DNA of 64,000 nucleotides from Charina bottae (GCA_023362775.1 JALMGJ010000002.1:32021414-32085413), one strand, 5' to 3'; positions 45,601-54,283 are shown, counted from the stretch's first letter. Numbers and translations are program-made. The notes: generated by a model not told the origin, from the letters alone.

Positions 45601-47254
45601 TTGGGACCTATGAATATCTTTTGGCAGAAATATTGAATTATTCCTTGGACATATGAGCATCGTCATGATCTGGGTCTCCCTGGTGGGAAATTGAGCTCCT
45701 GCATGGATCCTTTTCCACCCACAGGCCAAACTTGGTGTGCTTAGAGCCACTCTCCATAATGAAGATGAAGATGGAGTGACAACAAAATATTTATTTGACT
45801 TAAATTGGACATGAACAATTCAAATTAAAACAATTTCAGCCCACACTTTCAACAACTTTCTTCCACTTGCTGGAACAATCAAGTGAGGGAACTGAATATA
45901 AGAGCCAGAACAGCATCCCTTGCCACTATCAAATAGGCAAGGCAGCAAGGTAACAACTACGTCCCAACAGCAATTCAGTTATTTAAAGCCAGAGTTCTAG
46001 ATTTGTGCCCACCTGATGCCTCTGGTAGGATTCTAAAACAATAGCCCACTAATATTTCACCTGTCACATCAAATTCAGATCCATGCTCCAGAGCTCTTCC
46101 TCACTATTATTCACAGTCCATTTATCCCTCATGAATATGTGGAATATTCATATCCCTCCAACTTACCCTCCCACTCAGGCCTTAACCAAGTATTTTCCAA
46201 TCTCTTCTCCACCAATCCTAATATCTCCTCTCACCACATCACTTTTAAAAAGATGCTTTATGTACTGTAGTAGTAATTGATTTAAGTTGCACTTTTCATA
46301 ATCATGCAGCTGTGGAAATTTATACATGCTAGCAACTGTTTTTCAGATGCAGCCCATTGCAGCAAGTGTCCAGATGACCAGCATTCCAATGAGAAGCGAG
46401 ATCAGTGTGTCCCCAAAGTTATAACTTATTTGTCCTTTCAAGAAACATTGGGTCTCATCCTGGCTCTCTTTGCACTTACTTTGTCTTTAACCACTGCCTT
46501 TGTTCTGGGAATCTTCATTAAATACCGAGAAACTCCAATCGTCAAAGCCAACAACCGGGATCTCACATACATTCTCCTGGTCTCCCTCCTGCTTTCCTTC
46601 TTGACCTCCCTTCTATTCATTGGCCATCCCAAGAAAGTGACTTGCTTTCTACGACAAACGACTTTCAGTGTTGTTTTCTCTGTTGCTGTGTCTTCCTTGC
46701 TGGCCAAGACGCTCATGGTGGTGGTGGCCTTCCTAGCTACAAAGCCGGGCAGCAGGATGAGGAAATGGCTGGGGAAGAGTCTGGCCAACTCCATTGTCTT
46801 ATCCTCCTCTGGTATTCAAGTGGGCATCTGTATCATATGGCTGGGAATCTCTCCCCCATTCCCAGATTCTGACCTGCATTCCCAACCAGGACACATCCTG
46901 CTGCAATGTAATGAAGGCTCAGTCACTATGTTCTACATTGCCCTTGGCTACATGGGCTTTCTGGCTGCCATTTGCTTTTTGGTGGCTTTCCTGGCCCGCA
47001 AGCTGCCAGGGAGCTTCAACGAAGCCAAGTGGATCACCTTCAGCATGCTGGTTTTCTGCAGCGTTTGGGTCTCCTTTGTCCCCACCTACCTGAGCACCAA
47101 AGGGAAATACATGGTGGCTGTGCAGATCTTCTCCATCCTGGCCTCCAGCCTGGGCTTACTGGGCTGCATCTTCATCCCCAAATGTTACATTGTTATTCTG
47201 AGACCTGACATGAACACAAAGGAGCATCTAATGATGAAAAACAATGAAGGCTAA
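27416..47254 (+). CDS. VMN2R-like: Type-2 vomeronasal receptor (V2R), six exons, intact
   Basis: This is a family C GPCR of vomeronasal sensory neurons, expected to bind peptide or protein chemosignals and signal through G-alpha-o. The exons are 27416-27630, 29106-29394, 31140-31994, 38182-38409, 38940-39066 and 46347-47254 (215, 289, 855, 228, 127 and 908 bp). The junction phases agree and sum to 2622 bp, 873 codons plus stop. All introns are GT-AG. Order: signal peptide, Venus-flytrap domain (about residues 20-510), cysteine-rich linker (about 533-590) and 7TM. This length, exon number and exon 4 size are typical of V2Rs. The start is the first in-frame ATG, followed by a hydrophobic leader. 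No disabling change is visible. Which V2R subfamily it belongs to cannot be told without a tree. Confidence 0.93.
27631..29105 (+). other. V2R intron 1
   Basis: Contains a purine/pyrimidine-rich stretch near 28000-28060. At about 28450-28550 there is a decayed LINE-like tail (gagctgcgtagagtagttg...aataaagaacta). A short L2 3'-end copy lies at 28842-28913. Otherwise no recognised element. Confidence 0.5.
28842..28913 (+). mobile_element. Short L2 3'-end fragment
   Basis: Sequence caagagacccctttgtgggg, then agatgggcggtgatag and an AAATAAATAA tail, is the L2 3' terminus only. It is similar in size to the insertion at 15515-15597. Confidence 0.6.
29106..29394 (+). CDS. VMN2R-like: V2R exon 2: ligand-binding domain
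   Basis: The acceptor tttgtttcag precedes it. The translation includes [32 protein letters not shown] and [12 protein letters not shown], the conserved lobe 1 region of V2Rs. It ends GIYKIPQ at a phase-0 donor gtatga. Confidence 0.92.
29395..31139 (+). other. V2R intron 2
   Basis: Contains a CR1 3' fragment (29884-30085) and a TG-rich microsatellite at about 30695-30732. A near-repeat of about 25 bp (caatatttcaagtcaacttataaag) occurs twice at about 30481-30531. The rest shows nothing I recognise. Confidence 0.5.
29884..30085 (-). mobile_element. CR1-type LINE 3' fragment, antisense
   Basis: Sequence aaagaatcaaagaatg...cctaatccccagcccagaac...gaaatggctatccaacat resembles the antisense form of the CR1 3' UTR common in reptile and bird genomes. 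It is well diverged, and no ORF remains. Confidence 0.6.
31140..31994 (+). CDS. VMN2R-like: V2R exon 3: main ligand-binding exon
   Basis: The acceptor ctttcctattag precedes it. The 285 codons begin [13 protein letters not shown], then [40 protein letters not shown] and GGKVWIATT. It ends VQPWQ before the donor gtgaga. The size matches the large third exon typical of V2Rs. Phase 0 at both ends. Confidence 0.92.
33226..33315. repeat. Hexanucleotide microsatellite (ATAAAT)n
   Basis: About 15 nearly perfect copies of a six-base unit, preceded by an ACAC-rich stretch. The matching place in the tandem copy at about 32460 has no such array, so the expansion followed the duplication. Confidence 0.85.
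33375..35553 (+). mobile_element. BovB LINE, 5'-truncated, holding a solo LTR
   Basis: BovB sequence starts in the linker (gatggtgtggtcactgaact). It encodes [18 protein letters not shown], is interrupted at 33902 by a solo LTR, resumes at about 34516, and ends in actaaacgactgaacaacaa (35553). The right half retains YADDTTLM but has a frame break near 34880 and a stop (TGA, 35334-35336). It interrupts copy B of the local tandem duplication. Confidence 0.9.
33898..34520. mobile_element. Solo LTR with 5-bp target duplication
   Basis: The LTR body is 33903-34515 (613 bp). It starts TGTTAGAG, ends ...atcccaca, carries a polyadenylation signal AATAAA at 34432-34437, and is flanked by gcaaa on both sides (33898-33902 and 34516-34520). 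BovB reads through once the LTR and one gcaaa are removed. It is a recombination product of a lost LTR element. The family is uncertain; the TGTTAG start resembles the copia LTRs here, but an endogenous-retrovirus or gypsy origin is possible. Confidence 0.8.
35885..36111 (-). mobile_element. tRNA-derived SINE (squamate type), antisense
   Basis: On the minus strand it starts agccagtttggtgtagtggt, a tRNA-like A box, followed by a B-box-like gtgagttctagtccctg. Next comes gggtgaccttgggccagtc, a body seen in common squamate SINEs. The end (gcaagctgg...caagaaaactgcagggac...) resembles an RTE/BovB-type tail. Flanks attaccttatt (about 35869-35879) and caacaccttatt (about 36115-36126) may be a decayed target duplication. 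Confidence 0.7.
36290..37775 (+). mobile_element. RTE-clade LINE related to, but distinct from, BovB
   Basis: Encodes an RT core: [49 protein letters not shown] (the YADD Ala is Val), then [17 protein letters not shown] and SWLDVIKA. The layout parallels BovB RT but the sequence is clearly different. A TGA near 36941 separates two open stretches (36299-36943 and 36962-37315). The 5' part is missing. A SINE sits near its 3' end, and the LINE end resumes after it to about 37775. Confidence 0.8.
37303..37659 (-). mobile_element. Sauria-type SINE with 12-bp target duplication, antisense
   Basis: The SINE body is 37315-37647. On the minus strand it starts ggggcgtggtagctcagcgg (A box), has gttcgaatccctagcc (B box), and ends gggggaacctttacctttt, the tail shared with BovB-type LINEs. 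The exact repeat aatcaaagcata flanks it at 37303-37314 and 37648-37659. It lies in the 3' region of the RTE element. It uses RTE machinery in trans, by analogy with the known Sauria SINEs. Confidence 0.9.
38182..38409 (+). CDS. VMN2R-like: V2R exon 4
   Basis: Exactly 228 bp and 76 codons, phase 0 at both ends: [35 protein letters not shown] and WPTSFNK. This is the last part of the flytrap domain. Confidence 0.92.
38410..38939 (+). other. V2R intron 4
   Basis: A short intron containing a 60-bp palindrome (38733-38792) and otherwise unremarkable AT-rich sequence. Confidence 0.6.
38733..38792. mobile_element. Mariner-like palindromic mini-element
   Basis: Two 28-bp arms (38733-38760 and 38765-38792) are inverted copies with 26 of 28 positions matching, separated by four bases (gaaa). 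TAT/TA dinucleotides lie just outside both arms. Size and form resemble mariner-derived palindromes such as mammalian MADE1. Transcribed, it would fold into a long hairpin inside the V2R pre-mRNA. Confidence 0.6.
38940..39066 (+). CDS. VMN2R-like: V2R exon 5: cysteine-rich (NCD3G) domain
   Basis: Encodes [19 protein letters not shown] and [16 protein letters not shown], carrying six cysteines of the linker that couples ligand binding to the membrane domain. Acceptor catgtttag, donor gtaggt. One base is carried to exon 6. Confidence 0.92.
39421..39507 (-). mobile_element. Short L2 3'-end fragment, antisense
   Basis: An ATTT repeat, then atttatataccgctccatct and aactctgggcggtttaca: the L2 3' end reversed. 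It lies immediately before the tail of the larger L2-4, so two L2 tails stand in tandem. Confidence 0.7.
40259..43480 (-). mobile_element. Complete BovB LINE with 12-bp target duplication
   Basis: The element body is 40271-43468 (3198 bp), about the usual full BovB length. It is flanked by aggaaaggtctt on both sides (40259-40270 and 43469-43480). The 3' end on the minus strand is cgactgaacaacaacaac. It has a short 5' UTR, one ORF and a short 3' UTR, and is inserted in L2-4 inside V2R intron 5, antisense to the gene. Confidence 0.95.
40282..43368 (-). CDS. BovB ORF2: endonuclease-reverse transcriptase, intact
   Basis: One uninterrupted 1028-codon frame. The protein nicks target DNA and copies its own RNA at the nick in the nucleus. 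The N-terminal APE-like endonuclease shows [18 protein letters not shown] (Glu near residue 121), GDWNAKVGS near 227 and SDHELLI near 319. The RT domain has [55 protein letters not shown] and the catalytic YADDTTLM near 774-780. The C-terminus ends [11 protein letters not shown] just before the 3' tail. Other BovB copies here carry stops or a lost catalytic Asp; this one has none that I can see. It is a transposon ORF, not a host gene. Confidence 0.95.
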   Translation of the reverse strand: MVHWRRKWQTTPVSLPRKPMDSIKRLKDMTPEDEPLRSEGVQNATGEERRAIPSSSRKCETAGPKPKGRSVVDVSGSGRKVRCCKEQYCIGTWNVRTMNQGKLDVVKHEMTRLNIDILGISELKWTGMGEFNSGDHYIYYCGQESLRRNGVALIVNKRVGKAVLGYNLKNDRMLSVRIQGKPFNITVIQVYAPTTDAKEAEVDRFYEDLQHLLELTPKKDVLFIIGDWNAKVGSQKITGITGKFGLGVQNEAGQRLIEFCQENTLVIANTLFQQHKRRLYTWTSPDGQYRNQIDYILCSQRWRSSIQSAKTRPGADCGSDHELLIAKFRLKLKNVEKTTRPIRYDLNHIPYEYTVEVRNRFKGLDLVDRVPEELWMEVRNIVQEAATKTIPKKKKCKKAKWLTDEALQIAEERREAKGKGERERYKQLNAEFQRIARRDKKAFLNEQCKEIEENNRMGKTRDLFKKIGDIKGTFCAKMGMIKDKKGRDLTEAEEIKKRWQEYTEELYKKDLNIPDKYDGVVTDLEPDILESEVKWALGSITNNKASGEDSIPAELFKILKDDAVKVLHSICQQIWKTQQWPQDWKRSVYVPIPKKGNAKECSNYRTIALISHASKVMLKILQARLQQHVNRELPEVQAGFRRGRGTRDQIANIRWIMEKAREFQKNIYFCFIDYAKAFDCVDHNKLWQSLKEMGVPDHLTCLLRNLYVGQEATVRTGHGTTDWFKIGKGVRQGCILSPCLFNLYAEYIMRNAGLDESQAGVKIAGKNINNLRYADDTTLMAESEEELKSLLMRVKEESAKAGLKLNIKKTQIMASGPITSWQIEGEEMEAVTDFIFLGSKITADGDCSHEIKRRLLLGRKAMANLDSILKSRDITLPTKVRIVKAMVFPVAMYGCESWTIRKAERRRIDAFELWCWRRLLRVPWTARRSNQSTLKEINPDCSLEGQMLKMKLKYFGHLMRREDSLEKTLMLGKTEGKRRRGRQRMRWLDSITDVMNMNLSKLRETVEDRKAWRAMVHEVTKSRTRLND
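43495..45468 (-). pseudogene. L2-4 ORF2 remnant (endonuclease and RT)
   Basis: Open pieces on the minus strand: 45468-45103 (endonuclease, GDFNLPSLG and SDHALVTL), 44892-43918 (linker and [16 protein letters not shown]) and 43722-43495 ([15 protein letters not shown]). The last piece continues on the other side of the BovB at 40260-39685. Frameshifts separate the pieces. It is a dead copy. Confidence 0.8.
45578..46346. other. End of V2R intron 5, no recognised feature
   Basis: AT-rich, non-repetitive by eye. The last bases (gcaactgtttttcag) form a good polypyrimidine tract and acceptor for exon 6. Confidence 0.5.
46347..47254 (+). CDS. VMN2R-like: V2R exon 6: seven-transmembrane domain
   Basis: Begins [20 protein letters not shown] (end of the Cys-rich linker), then the 7TM bundle: [20 protein letters not shown] (TM1), [18 protein letters not shown] (TM2), [20 protein letters not shown] (TM3), [12 protein letters not shown] (TM4), [20 protein letters not shown] (TM5), [19 protein letters not shown] (TM6) and [18 protein letters not shown] (TM7). 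It ends [16 protein letters not shown] plus a short tail, as in other V2Rs. Stop TAA at 47252-47254. Confidence 0.95.
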
Positions 47255-47292
47255 TGATTTTAGAACCTATATTTCTACAGCTTACTGCTATT

Positions 47293-47298
47293 ATTAAA
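47293..47298 (+). promoter_or_regulatory. Candidate V2R polyadenylation signal ATTAAA
   Basis: ATTAAA lies 39 bp after the V2R stop codon. It is the common variant of AATAAA. No stronger signal is seen before the repeat starting at 47384. Confidence 0.4.
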
Positions 47299-47383
47299 TA
47301 ACATGCCTTGGATGTAACCTCATTTGTACGTGTTGTAAACAATCTTTGTCCATCCATGTGAGTTCTCAATTAGAATGGCTAAC

Positions 47384-48113
47384 TACAGGTCGTCCTCATT
47401 TAATTTCCACACATTCAGCGACTCTTCAAATTACAATGGCACTGAACTTATGTTACTTAAGACTGGTCCTTGAAGTTTCAGCATCCCAGCAACCCTGCAG
47501 TTACATGATCTTGACCTGGGTGCTTGGAAACTGGTTTGTCATTTGATCACTCCCAGTACTTTTTCTCCTGGGATTGCAGTAGCAGTACTCCATACCCAGC
47601 CCACATGCACTTGCGCAACACCACAACACCCCCTCCACATTTACTTGTGCAGTGTAGCAGCACTACCACATGCATTCATGTGGCTCTGCAGCACTCCCTC
47701 CCCAACCCTCACATATTCACCGCAGCACCTCCCTACCCCACCTCACTCCATGTTTCTCACCCAACTTCCTGCCTGCTTGCAAGCTGCATCCAGTGCTCAC
47801 ATGTCACCGTTTCTAACCTTCCCTGCCAGGTTCCCACAGACAAAGTCAATTGGAAAGCCTGCAGGGAAAGTTGCAAATTGCTGCCACCACTTTTTCTCCC
47901 AAAGAGCTCCGATATGGAATACGAGATCCCTGGGTTCTCATACTCCATAGTGTGTGCTTGGGCCACAACACCCCCTCTGCTCCCGAGCTGCAGTTGTGCC
48001 TCTCTATGACATCACTAAGTGTTGTGGTCACATGATGTCACATTTTATGACCATGTCACTTACAAATTGAAATTCTGATCCCAATTACTGTCTTTAAGCG
48101 AGGACTACCTGTA
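47384..48113. repeat. Composite TIR-type repeat, copy 2
   Basis: It begins tacaggtcgtcctcattta and ends taagcgaggactacctgta, which are inverted repeats of each other with a few mismatches. This type of end, common in snake and lizard DNA as I recall it, suggests a non-autonomous DNA transposon of about 730 bp. No clear target duplication is visible. The interior matches copy 1 at about 4150-4239 and 5422-6269. Confidence 0.6.
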
Positions 48114-48690
48114 ATGAAACTGAAGAAGTAATCTTTGGAAATAATCTTCTTTGAAATATTTACATTAAAATCACATGGCTAACATATATAAGTTTTCTGA
48201 AAGCAGTGCAGATAAACTGTCACTTGGAAACTTTTGTGATCCAGGTTTAGATGAGATGCATATCTTTTGCTCATGACAATGAGTGTTTTTGTCAGTGTCT
48301 CATTGTGAATAGAGCTTTCTTTCTTCTCAATTGATGTCCGTATTTTAATTGATGGCCCTTGCTCTTCCTTTGAATGCTATTCTTGAAAATATTGACAGAA
48401 CTTGGTATTGAGTTGTGGGCACCACCAATCAGCAATTGAAGACAGAGCAGCATAGACAGTCTGGAGGAGCATTGGGATTGAGTAGTAGAGGAAGTCGATC
48501 GGTTGATGTGGTAGGGGAACAGCTTAGCTCTGGGGGCTGCTACAAACCTCATCACATGGAATGGAGACCAACTAATAGGTGGGAATATAAATCCCCCTCA
48601 CCCTGCCCGGATGTGGATAAGACTTCTTTAGGACTTCTTCCTCTTCCTAAATTCAAGTGAGATTCTCCAGGTGATGATATAATTTGCAGT
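48114..48690. repeat. Block shared with 6270-6845
   Basis: The continuation after copy 2 matches the continuation after copy 1, from atgaaactgaagaa to gtgatgatataattt. Here it lies about 860 bp behind the V2R stop. Confidence 0.6.
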
Positions 48691-49644
48691 TGAATCATCA
48701 TAAGCACATGTTGTATTTGCTGTTACATGTGTTAGCTGCCAAAGGTCCAAAATACCAGGTTATGGAAGTACTTTGAGAGCAAGAAATGGCTGAAGATCAA
48801 GGGAAAACAAATTCTGGAAAATTGTGGCTGTAGATCATGCCCTGAGATGGACCAGCCTGAGGACCTCTGACAAGCATGCACCTAAAATATCGGGTCATTT
48901 TTGGAGATTCTCTCCAAAATCATGAGATGAAATATTAACACAGGAGTCAACAAGCTACATTACATGTCTGCAGCAATCCTGAGATGAGGGAGTCAGCTGG
49001 TTGTTAGGATATGAAGGCCTGATTTCAGAGGAGTGGGCCAGTAGCCTGGACCCCCCAAAAAATATAAAAGGACCACGGTTAGGGTTGAGAGCCTGGGGAT
49101 CTCCAAACTTCACTGCATTGCTGACATCTCTCATCTCTCATGCTTACACTTCACCTCTCATAGCATGGACAACCTATGAAGCCAGGTCTTTGAAACCTGA
49201 CCTTGATCTTGATTTGCAGACAATAGAACAAAAATTTAAGAATCATAATTTCATCTCCCAGAACTCCAGCAAGCTATTTTGCATTGTGAAACTATAACCT
49301 TAGTAAAGGTGTAATTCACATTTCTCTGTTTCAATGTTACCTTTGGTGCCACTCTGCCAAGAGGATGAATCAAAAAAGAGGCTTTTTCAGTACTTGAAAG
49401 AAACTAAAGGGAGAGAATGAAAGGTTTGTGTTTGGAACAGATAACATACTGACAAATCATTTAAATATGTTCAAATTTCCAGTCCAGTGTTTACGTTTCA
49501 CGAAGGCAACTTTTAACCAGCAAGCTTTTTAGCTTCACTGTTGCGCTTCTGTTGTAACATTTATATTGTAGTGGAATGAAAACTTTTCTGAATATTGTCC
49601 TCTTTGGGCCTATTTAGGGAGGAGGTGCATATGCATTGATTATT
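48691..49644. other. No recognised feature
   Basis: About 950 bp of mixed-composition sequence. A 98-codon open frame at 49001-49297 has no motif and looks like chance. Confidence 0.4.
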
Positions 49645-51950
49645 TCCTGTCAAGTGGGTGTCGACTCTTAGTGACATCAAAGATAGACTTTCTCCAGGAT
49701 GACCTGTCCACAATGTGGCCCTTCATGTATCCCAATGTCACACATATCGCCACTCTGCTTGAGTCCCTCCACCTTGCTGCTGGTCATCCTCTTCTTCTGT
49801 TTCCTTCTACCTTCCTCAGCATTGTAGATTTCTCAACAAAGCCAAGTCTTTGCATAATGCATCCGAGATTTGAGCCTGGTCATTTGTTCCTCGAGTGAAA
49901 ACATTGGATTGATTTGTTTAATTATCTATTTGTTGGTTTCCTCAGCTATCCATTGAATTCTCAGAAGCCTTCTTCAAAACCAAAGTTCAAAGGCATCAGC
50001 ACTCTTCCTATCCTGCTTCTTCAAAGGCCAACTTTTGCTTCCACTTAGTGTCACAGGGAATTTTCCTAATTACGTTTCACAGCTTGACTGAATCAAAAGC
50101 CATTCTATAACCAGTGAAATGTACATTGACTTATTTTTGGTATTTTTTGGATTTTCAATTATGCAGAATGCATCAGCACTAATGTCTATTGTTCCTCAGC
50201 TGTTACAAATACCAGATTCAGCATCTGGTATCTCACTTCCATGTAGGGCTATAATCTGCATCGTTTGGTTAGCATGTGAAATTGAGGATATTGATAGGTT
50301 CCACATTCTGTTAAATTTCCTCTCCTTCATATTGTGATATTAACTGACCTCTCCCTAACTGCTGGTCTCTTTGTCATTCTTCAGATTTTCTGGCATAGTT
50401 TGGTAAGGACCTCTACTGATTCTTCTCTTACTTGCCATAATTCTTATATCAGTTTCTGTTGCCTTCCAAACTGGGAATGTTCATCTCCTCATTCTAGATC
50501 TTCATATAAGTAGGGAATATCTTCTATCTTGGATGTTGGCATCTCTACTGTATGGAATTTCAGTATATTTCTTCCATCATTAAATAGGTCCACTGACATC
50601 TTTTAGCATGCTATTTCAAGGGTTAAACCTTCTTCTGAGGTCAGAGATCTGTTGGATAACCTTTTTTTTCTATGTCTGTTTCTATATTCAGTGTGTTAAA
50701 GACATCACTGAAATACTTTTTTCTTTTCTCTTTTAATTGCTCTTTGGAATGCTTTGTTAAATTCCACCCTGAGGCTTTTATCTTCCTTGCCCTTGGCTTC
50801 TCTTCTAGACTTGTCTGTTTGCACTATTTGTTCTGATATCCAGCTTGTACCTTTTATTTCTAGGCTCTTTTCACATTCATCTTTAGCATCTTTGATTTCA
50901 CTCCACAGTTCCTCTCATTCACCATCAATGAATTTCAGGACTCCAAAGCTATTCAAAGCTATTCTGGATGCAGTCCTTGACAGTGGTGGGTCTATGCTCA
51001 AAATTATATCGTGTACACTGGTTGGTTTTCTTCTTCCACTTTAGCTTGACTGGGAACTTGCCCACGAGCAGCTTGTCATCTGATCCACCATCAGCCCCTG
51101 GTCATGTCTCTGCTTCTATAGCTGACCTCTTCCACCTCCTTGTACCAATCCTATAGTCAGTTTGAATTTGGTGGCTACCATTGGTGAGGTCCCTGTATAT
51201 ACAGTATGTGCAATTTTGGTTGCATGAAGGCTGTATCAGCAATGAAGGAATGGTTGGATTGGCAGAAAGTGATAAGTTGTTCTGCTTCTTTTCTGTTTCT
51301 TTAGCTATAAAGGCCAATTATGTTTTCCTCTTTGGTATTTCCACTTTTGGCATTGCAGTCTTGAACCACATGAAGCACCGCTCCCAGGTAGCCTTAAGAC
51401 CAGGAGGAATATAGACCTAACAAACAGGGGGCCAAGCCCCTATAATAGTGGCTAGACTAGTTGACCTCCAAGATCCCTTCCAACCTTTCCTTCTATGCTT
51501 CTATAGGATTCTTTGACGGTAATTGGTTCCTTCCTCTTCTAGAGGTTGGTGCCAATGACCAACTGTAACTTGGAGGAGGTTGGTGAACATGTACAGTAGA
51601 ATCCTTGCCACTTAATGTTAGACCCTGATATTAGGGGAGCCCAAATTCCTCATCCCAAGAGGTTTGCATGTTTGGGGCCACCCGGTTGAATGATTGCTTA
51701 CTGGGAGCTGTGATTTCCACTGACCAGGTCTCCTCCTTTTCACCTGTGCAGTCCCATCACCAAGTGGAATATCATGATGTATCCCAGCCCCCATCCTGAT
51801 ATCCCTTCAATCCACCTTTGCAAATATCCATTTTTCACTCTATTTGTTCTGCCAAAACTCTTCACATTCAGTATGCCCACTATACCATTGGTCGCCTTCC
51901 TGTGGGAATGGCATTTTGAACAGCATCTCTTTGCAAATTAGCTTTGCAAG
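49645..51950 (-). mobile_element. Old RTE-clade LINE, antisense, heavily decayed
   Basis: The antisense text parallels the intact BovB, with many differences. The end gtgggtgtcgactcttagtgac (about 49657) matches the BovB 3' end form. The words agcttgtcatctgatccacc...cagcccctggtcatg (about 51070) match the endonuclease region around 42400-42430 of BovB. The part cattcagtatgccca...ggaatggcat (about 51870-51920) parallels its 5' region. All frames are broken. It could belong to the same family as 36290-37775. A CR1 tail interrupts it at about 51410-51520. Confidence 0.5.
51410..51520 (+). mobile_element. CR1-type LINE 3' end
   Basis: The sequence ggctagactagttgacctcc, then aagatcccttccaacctttc and ttctatgcttctataggatt, is the typical CR1 3' terminus with its short terminal repeat units. 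Confidence 0.75.
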
Positions 51951-52260
51951 TGGACCTGGCAGTACGGCGTTTTAGGGCTCAGGCAGGATCCCCTGGAGAA
52001 CCCTAGGAATTAACCCCTGTGTCTTCCGGATGGCCGATCATAGACAGAAGATCATAAATGGAGTTTATATATCGAGTGGTAAGTGATCAGCTGGGAGGTG
52101 GGAGTGTCATCCCTTTCCCAAGCCGTGCTGCATCTGTTTAAAAGAACATTAAAACTGACCACCCCATTTCTTAGTGCACCAATTTATTTGCCTTCTCTTT
52201 GTTTAAAAGAGGCTTTTTCCAACACAGGGTTGAGATTTCTCTTGGTAACTTTTACATTAT
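51951..52260. other. No recognised feature
   Basis: About 300 bp between the old RTE element and the gypsy fragment. It may include the decayed edge of either; nothing is recognisable. Confidence 0.35.
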
Positions 52261-52379
52261 TTTTGAAACTTAACTGTTGAGCATTTGAACTAAAGGCATC
52301 CTTTCAAGAGTGCAGACACTGGCTAGAAGGGGCATGATTTCCGGAGAAGGTTTCCACGGACCACAAGAATTTAGAACTG

Positions 52380-53780
52380 TTGCAAAAGTCCGGGTCCCTC
52401 ACCCCCCGCCAGGTCAGATGGAGTCACTTTTTTTCATGTTTTAATTTTATAATCTTTTACCTGCCCAGCAAGCAGAACAGGCTGGCCGATGCCTTATCTA
52501 GACAACCGCAAGACATTACAGCCTCCCAACAGTCGACTCAGGCTACAATTTTACAACCTCACAATTTTGAGAGGCCTCCTGAAGGGAACCAGGCAGAGAT
52601 CTTAGCAGCCGTCAGGCAAGCGGACGGTCTCTTTGCAAGAATCAAAGCTCAACAGCAACAGGACCCGTATGCAAGGGCTAGGCTGGATGACCTCCAGGGG
52701 GACCAGCAAGGAACTCTTTCCCTGTTCACAGTAGATGCGGAGATTCTTTGGCATAGTGGATGGCTTTACGTTCCCATCCCCCTGAGGGAAGAGCTGCTGA
52801 AGCTATGTCATGATAGCCAAACGGCAGGGCATGGTGGTGTGTTTAAAACCCTGCATAGGGCTCTTAGAGATTACTGGTGGCCTAAGATGGCTGCGCACAT
52901 AAAAACCTATGTGGCCTTTTGCCACACATGTAGACGTGCCAAAAACATTGCAGGAAAGCCGGCAGGACTTTTACAGCCCCTGCCCACGCCCCCCCAACCC
53001 TGGGACACCGTTTCCATGGACTTTATTACTGACTTGCCACCGGCCCAAGGGTTTACTTCAATTCTCATGGTGGTGGACTGTTTTACAAAGATGGCACATT
53101 TTATTTCCTGCAAGGGCCTTCCAACGGCACAAGCAAGAGCACAGCTATTTTTCGACAATGTCTTTCGACATAGAGGTATGATTAATCACTTGATCTCGGA
53201 TCGCGGATCGCAATTTACTTCCAGGTTCTGGGGGGCGCTTTTCCAGTCACTGGGGGTCAAAATACATTTATCCTCTGCAAATCATCCTTGTACTAATGGG
53301 GAGGCTGAGAAAATTAACCAATTATTGCAGCAATATCTCAGATGTTACATCAACTATCGCCAAGACAATTGGCCAGATCTGCTCCCCATGGCAGAGTTTG
53401 CTTACAACAATTCAGTGCATTCCACAGCCAAGATGTCCCCTTTCCAGGCACTCTATGGCTTTAATCCACGGGTTTTGCCTCTCTCCTCCCAACAAGCAGC
53501 CATCCCAGCAGCCACTGACTTCATCGAGGAAAGGCAGGCGGCCCATCAGCTTTTAAAGGAGCAACTTGAAATCGCAAAGTCAGCCTATAAAAGAAATGCA
53601 GATGCACACAGACAAGAAGGGCCACAGATTGCTGTGGGAGACAGGGTCTGGCTCTCTACCAAGTTTTTACCCTCTAGCAGGCCTTGTAAAAAATTGGACT
53701 CTAAGTTCATCGGCCCTTTCCCAGTGTTACAACAGATAAACCCAGTGGCTTATCGTTTGCAGCTTCCACACTCCATGTAA
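52380..53780 (+). pseudogene. Gypsy pol fragment: RNase H end and integrase
   Basis: Begins in the RNase H/connection end (FYLPSKQNRLADALSRQP). The integrase zinc-binding HHCC module follows (HDSQTAGHGGVFKTLH, then CHTCRRAK), then the catalytic core with Asp (MDFITDLPPAQG), Asp (LISDRGSQFTSRF) and Glu (NGEAEKINQLLQQYL), then the C-terminal GDRVWLSTKFLP and KLDSKFIGPFPVL. The DDE residues are present. Upstream codons contain stops, so RNase H is broken. The stop at 53778-53780 lies where related elements continue (LPHSM then a basic residue), so it looks like a nonsense change. Confidence 0.85.
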
Positions 53781-53836
53781 ATCCATCCAGTGTTTCACAG
53801 ATCGTTGTTGGTCAAGGAGTCCCCCCCAAGAGCCTT

Positions 53837-54268
53837 GTGTTCACAGACTCCCCCCCACCTCCAGTTCTTGTCGAAGGGGAAGAGGAGTATGAAGTTCAAG
53901 ACATTTTAGATTCAAGGCGGAGGGGCAGGGGCATCCAGTACTTGATACACTGGAAAGGGTATTCTCAGACAGAAAGATCCTGGGAAAATGCCAAGGACGT
54001 GCATGCTCTGTTGCAGGTGCACAAGTTTCATCAGCTTTTCCCTCACAAGCCACGGCCTCCCCAGCTACCAGACCTGCATTCATTGGCCGAAAACGAAGGA
54101 AGCCACCAACCGGAGGAGTTCGTAAGTTCGTGGCCTTCTCCTCAACAGCAGGCCCCGGGGCCAGCGTGGGGGGAGGAGGTTGAACCTCACCCATCAACCT
54201 CTGGCTTTCAGTTCCCAGGGGGGAGGGGGGAAAGCCTTGCTAATCATCTAGCTTTTTTTCACTCATAG
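53837..54268 (+). pseudogene. Gypsy chromodomain segment
   Basis: In a different frame from the integrase: EEEYEVQDILDSRRR, then IQYLIHWKGYSQTERSWENA, the classic chromodomain aromatic-cage pattern (Y, W, Y/W). Chromoviruses use it to steer integration toward marked chromatin. An indel between 53781 and 53837 accounts for the frame change. A Pro/Gln-rich tail runs to 54268. Confidence 0.8.
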
Positions 54269-54283
54269 CCATCTGCGCCCGAG

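Larger units (their letters stand above)
39067..46346 (+). other. V2R intron 5
   Basis: The largest intron (7.3 kb). It holds an L2 3'-end fragment, an antisense L2 (about 39515-45577) and, inside that, a complete antisense BovB. The remaining 45578-46346 has no recognised element, so about 6.1 kb of the intron is transposon. Confidence 0.8.

Noticed and set aside
46438..46794. 118-codon antisense frame in V2R exon 6
   Set aside because: Shadow of the 7TM coding frame, Arg/Lys-rich because it is antisense to Leu/Phe codons.
49001..49297. 98-codon open frame behind the V2R gene
   Set aside because: No motif, no conserved context, and length within chance expectation for this region.
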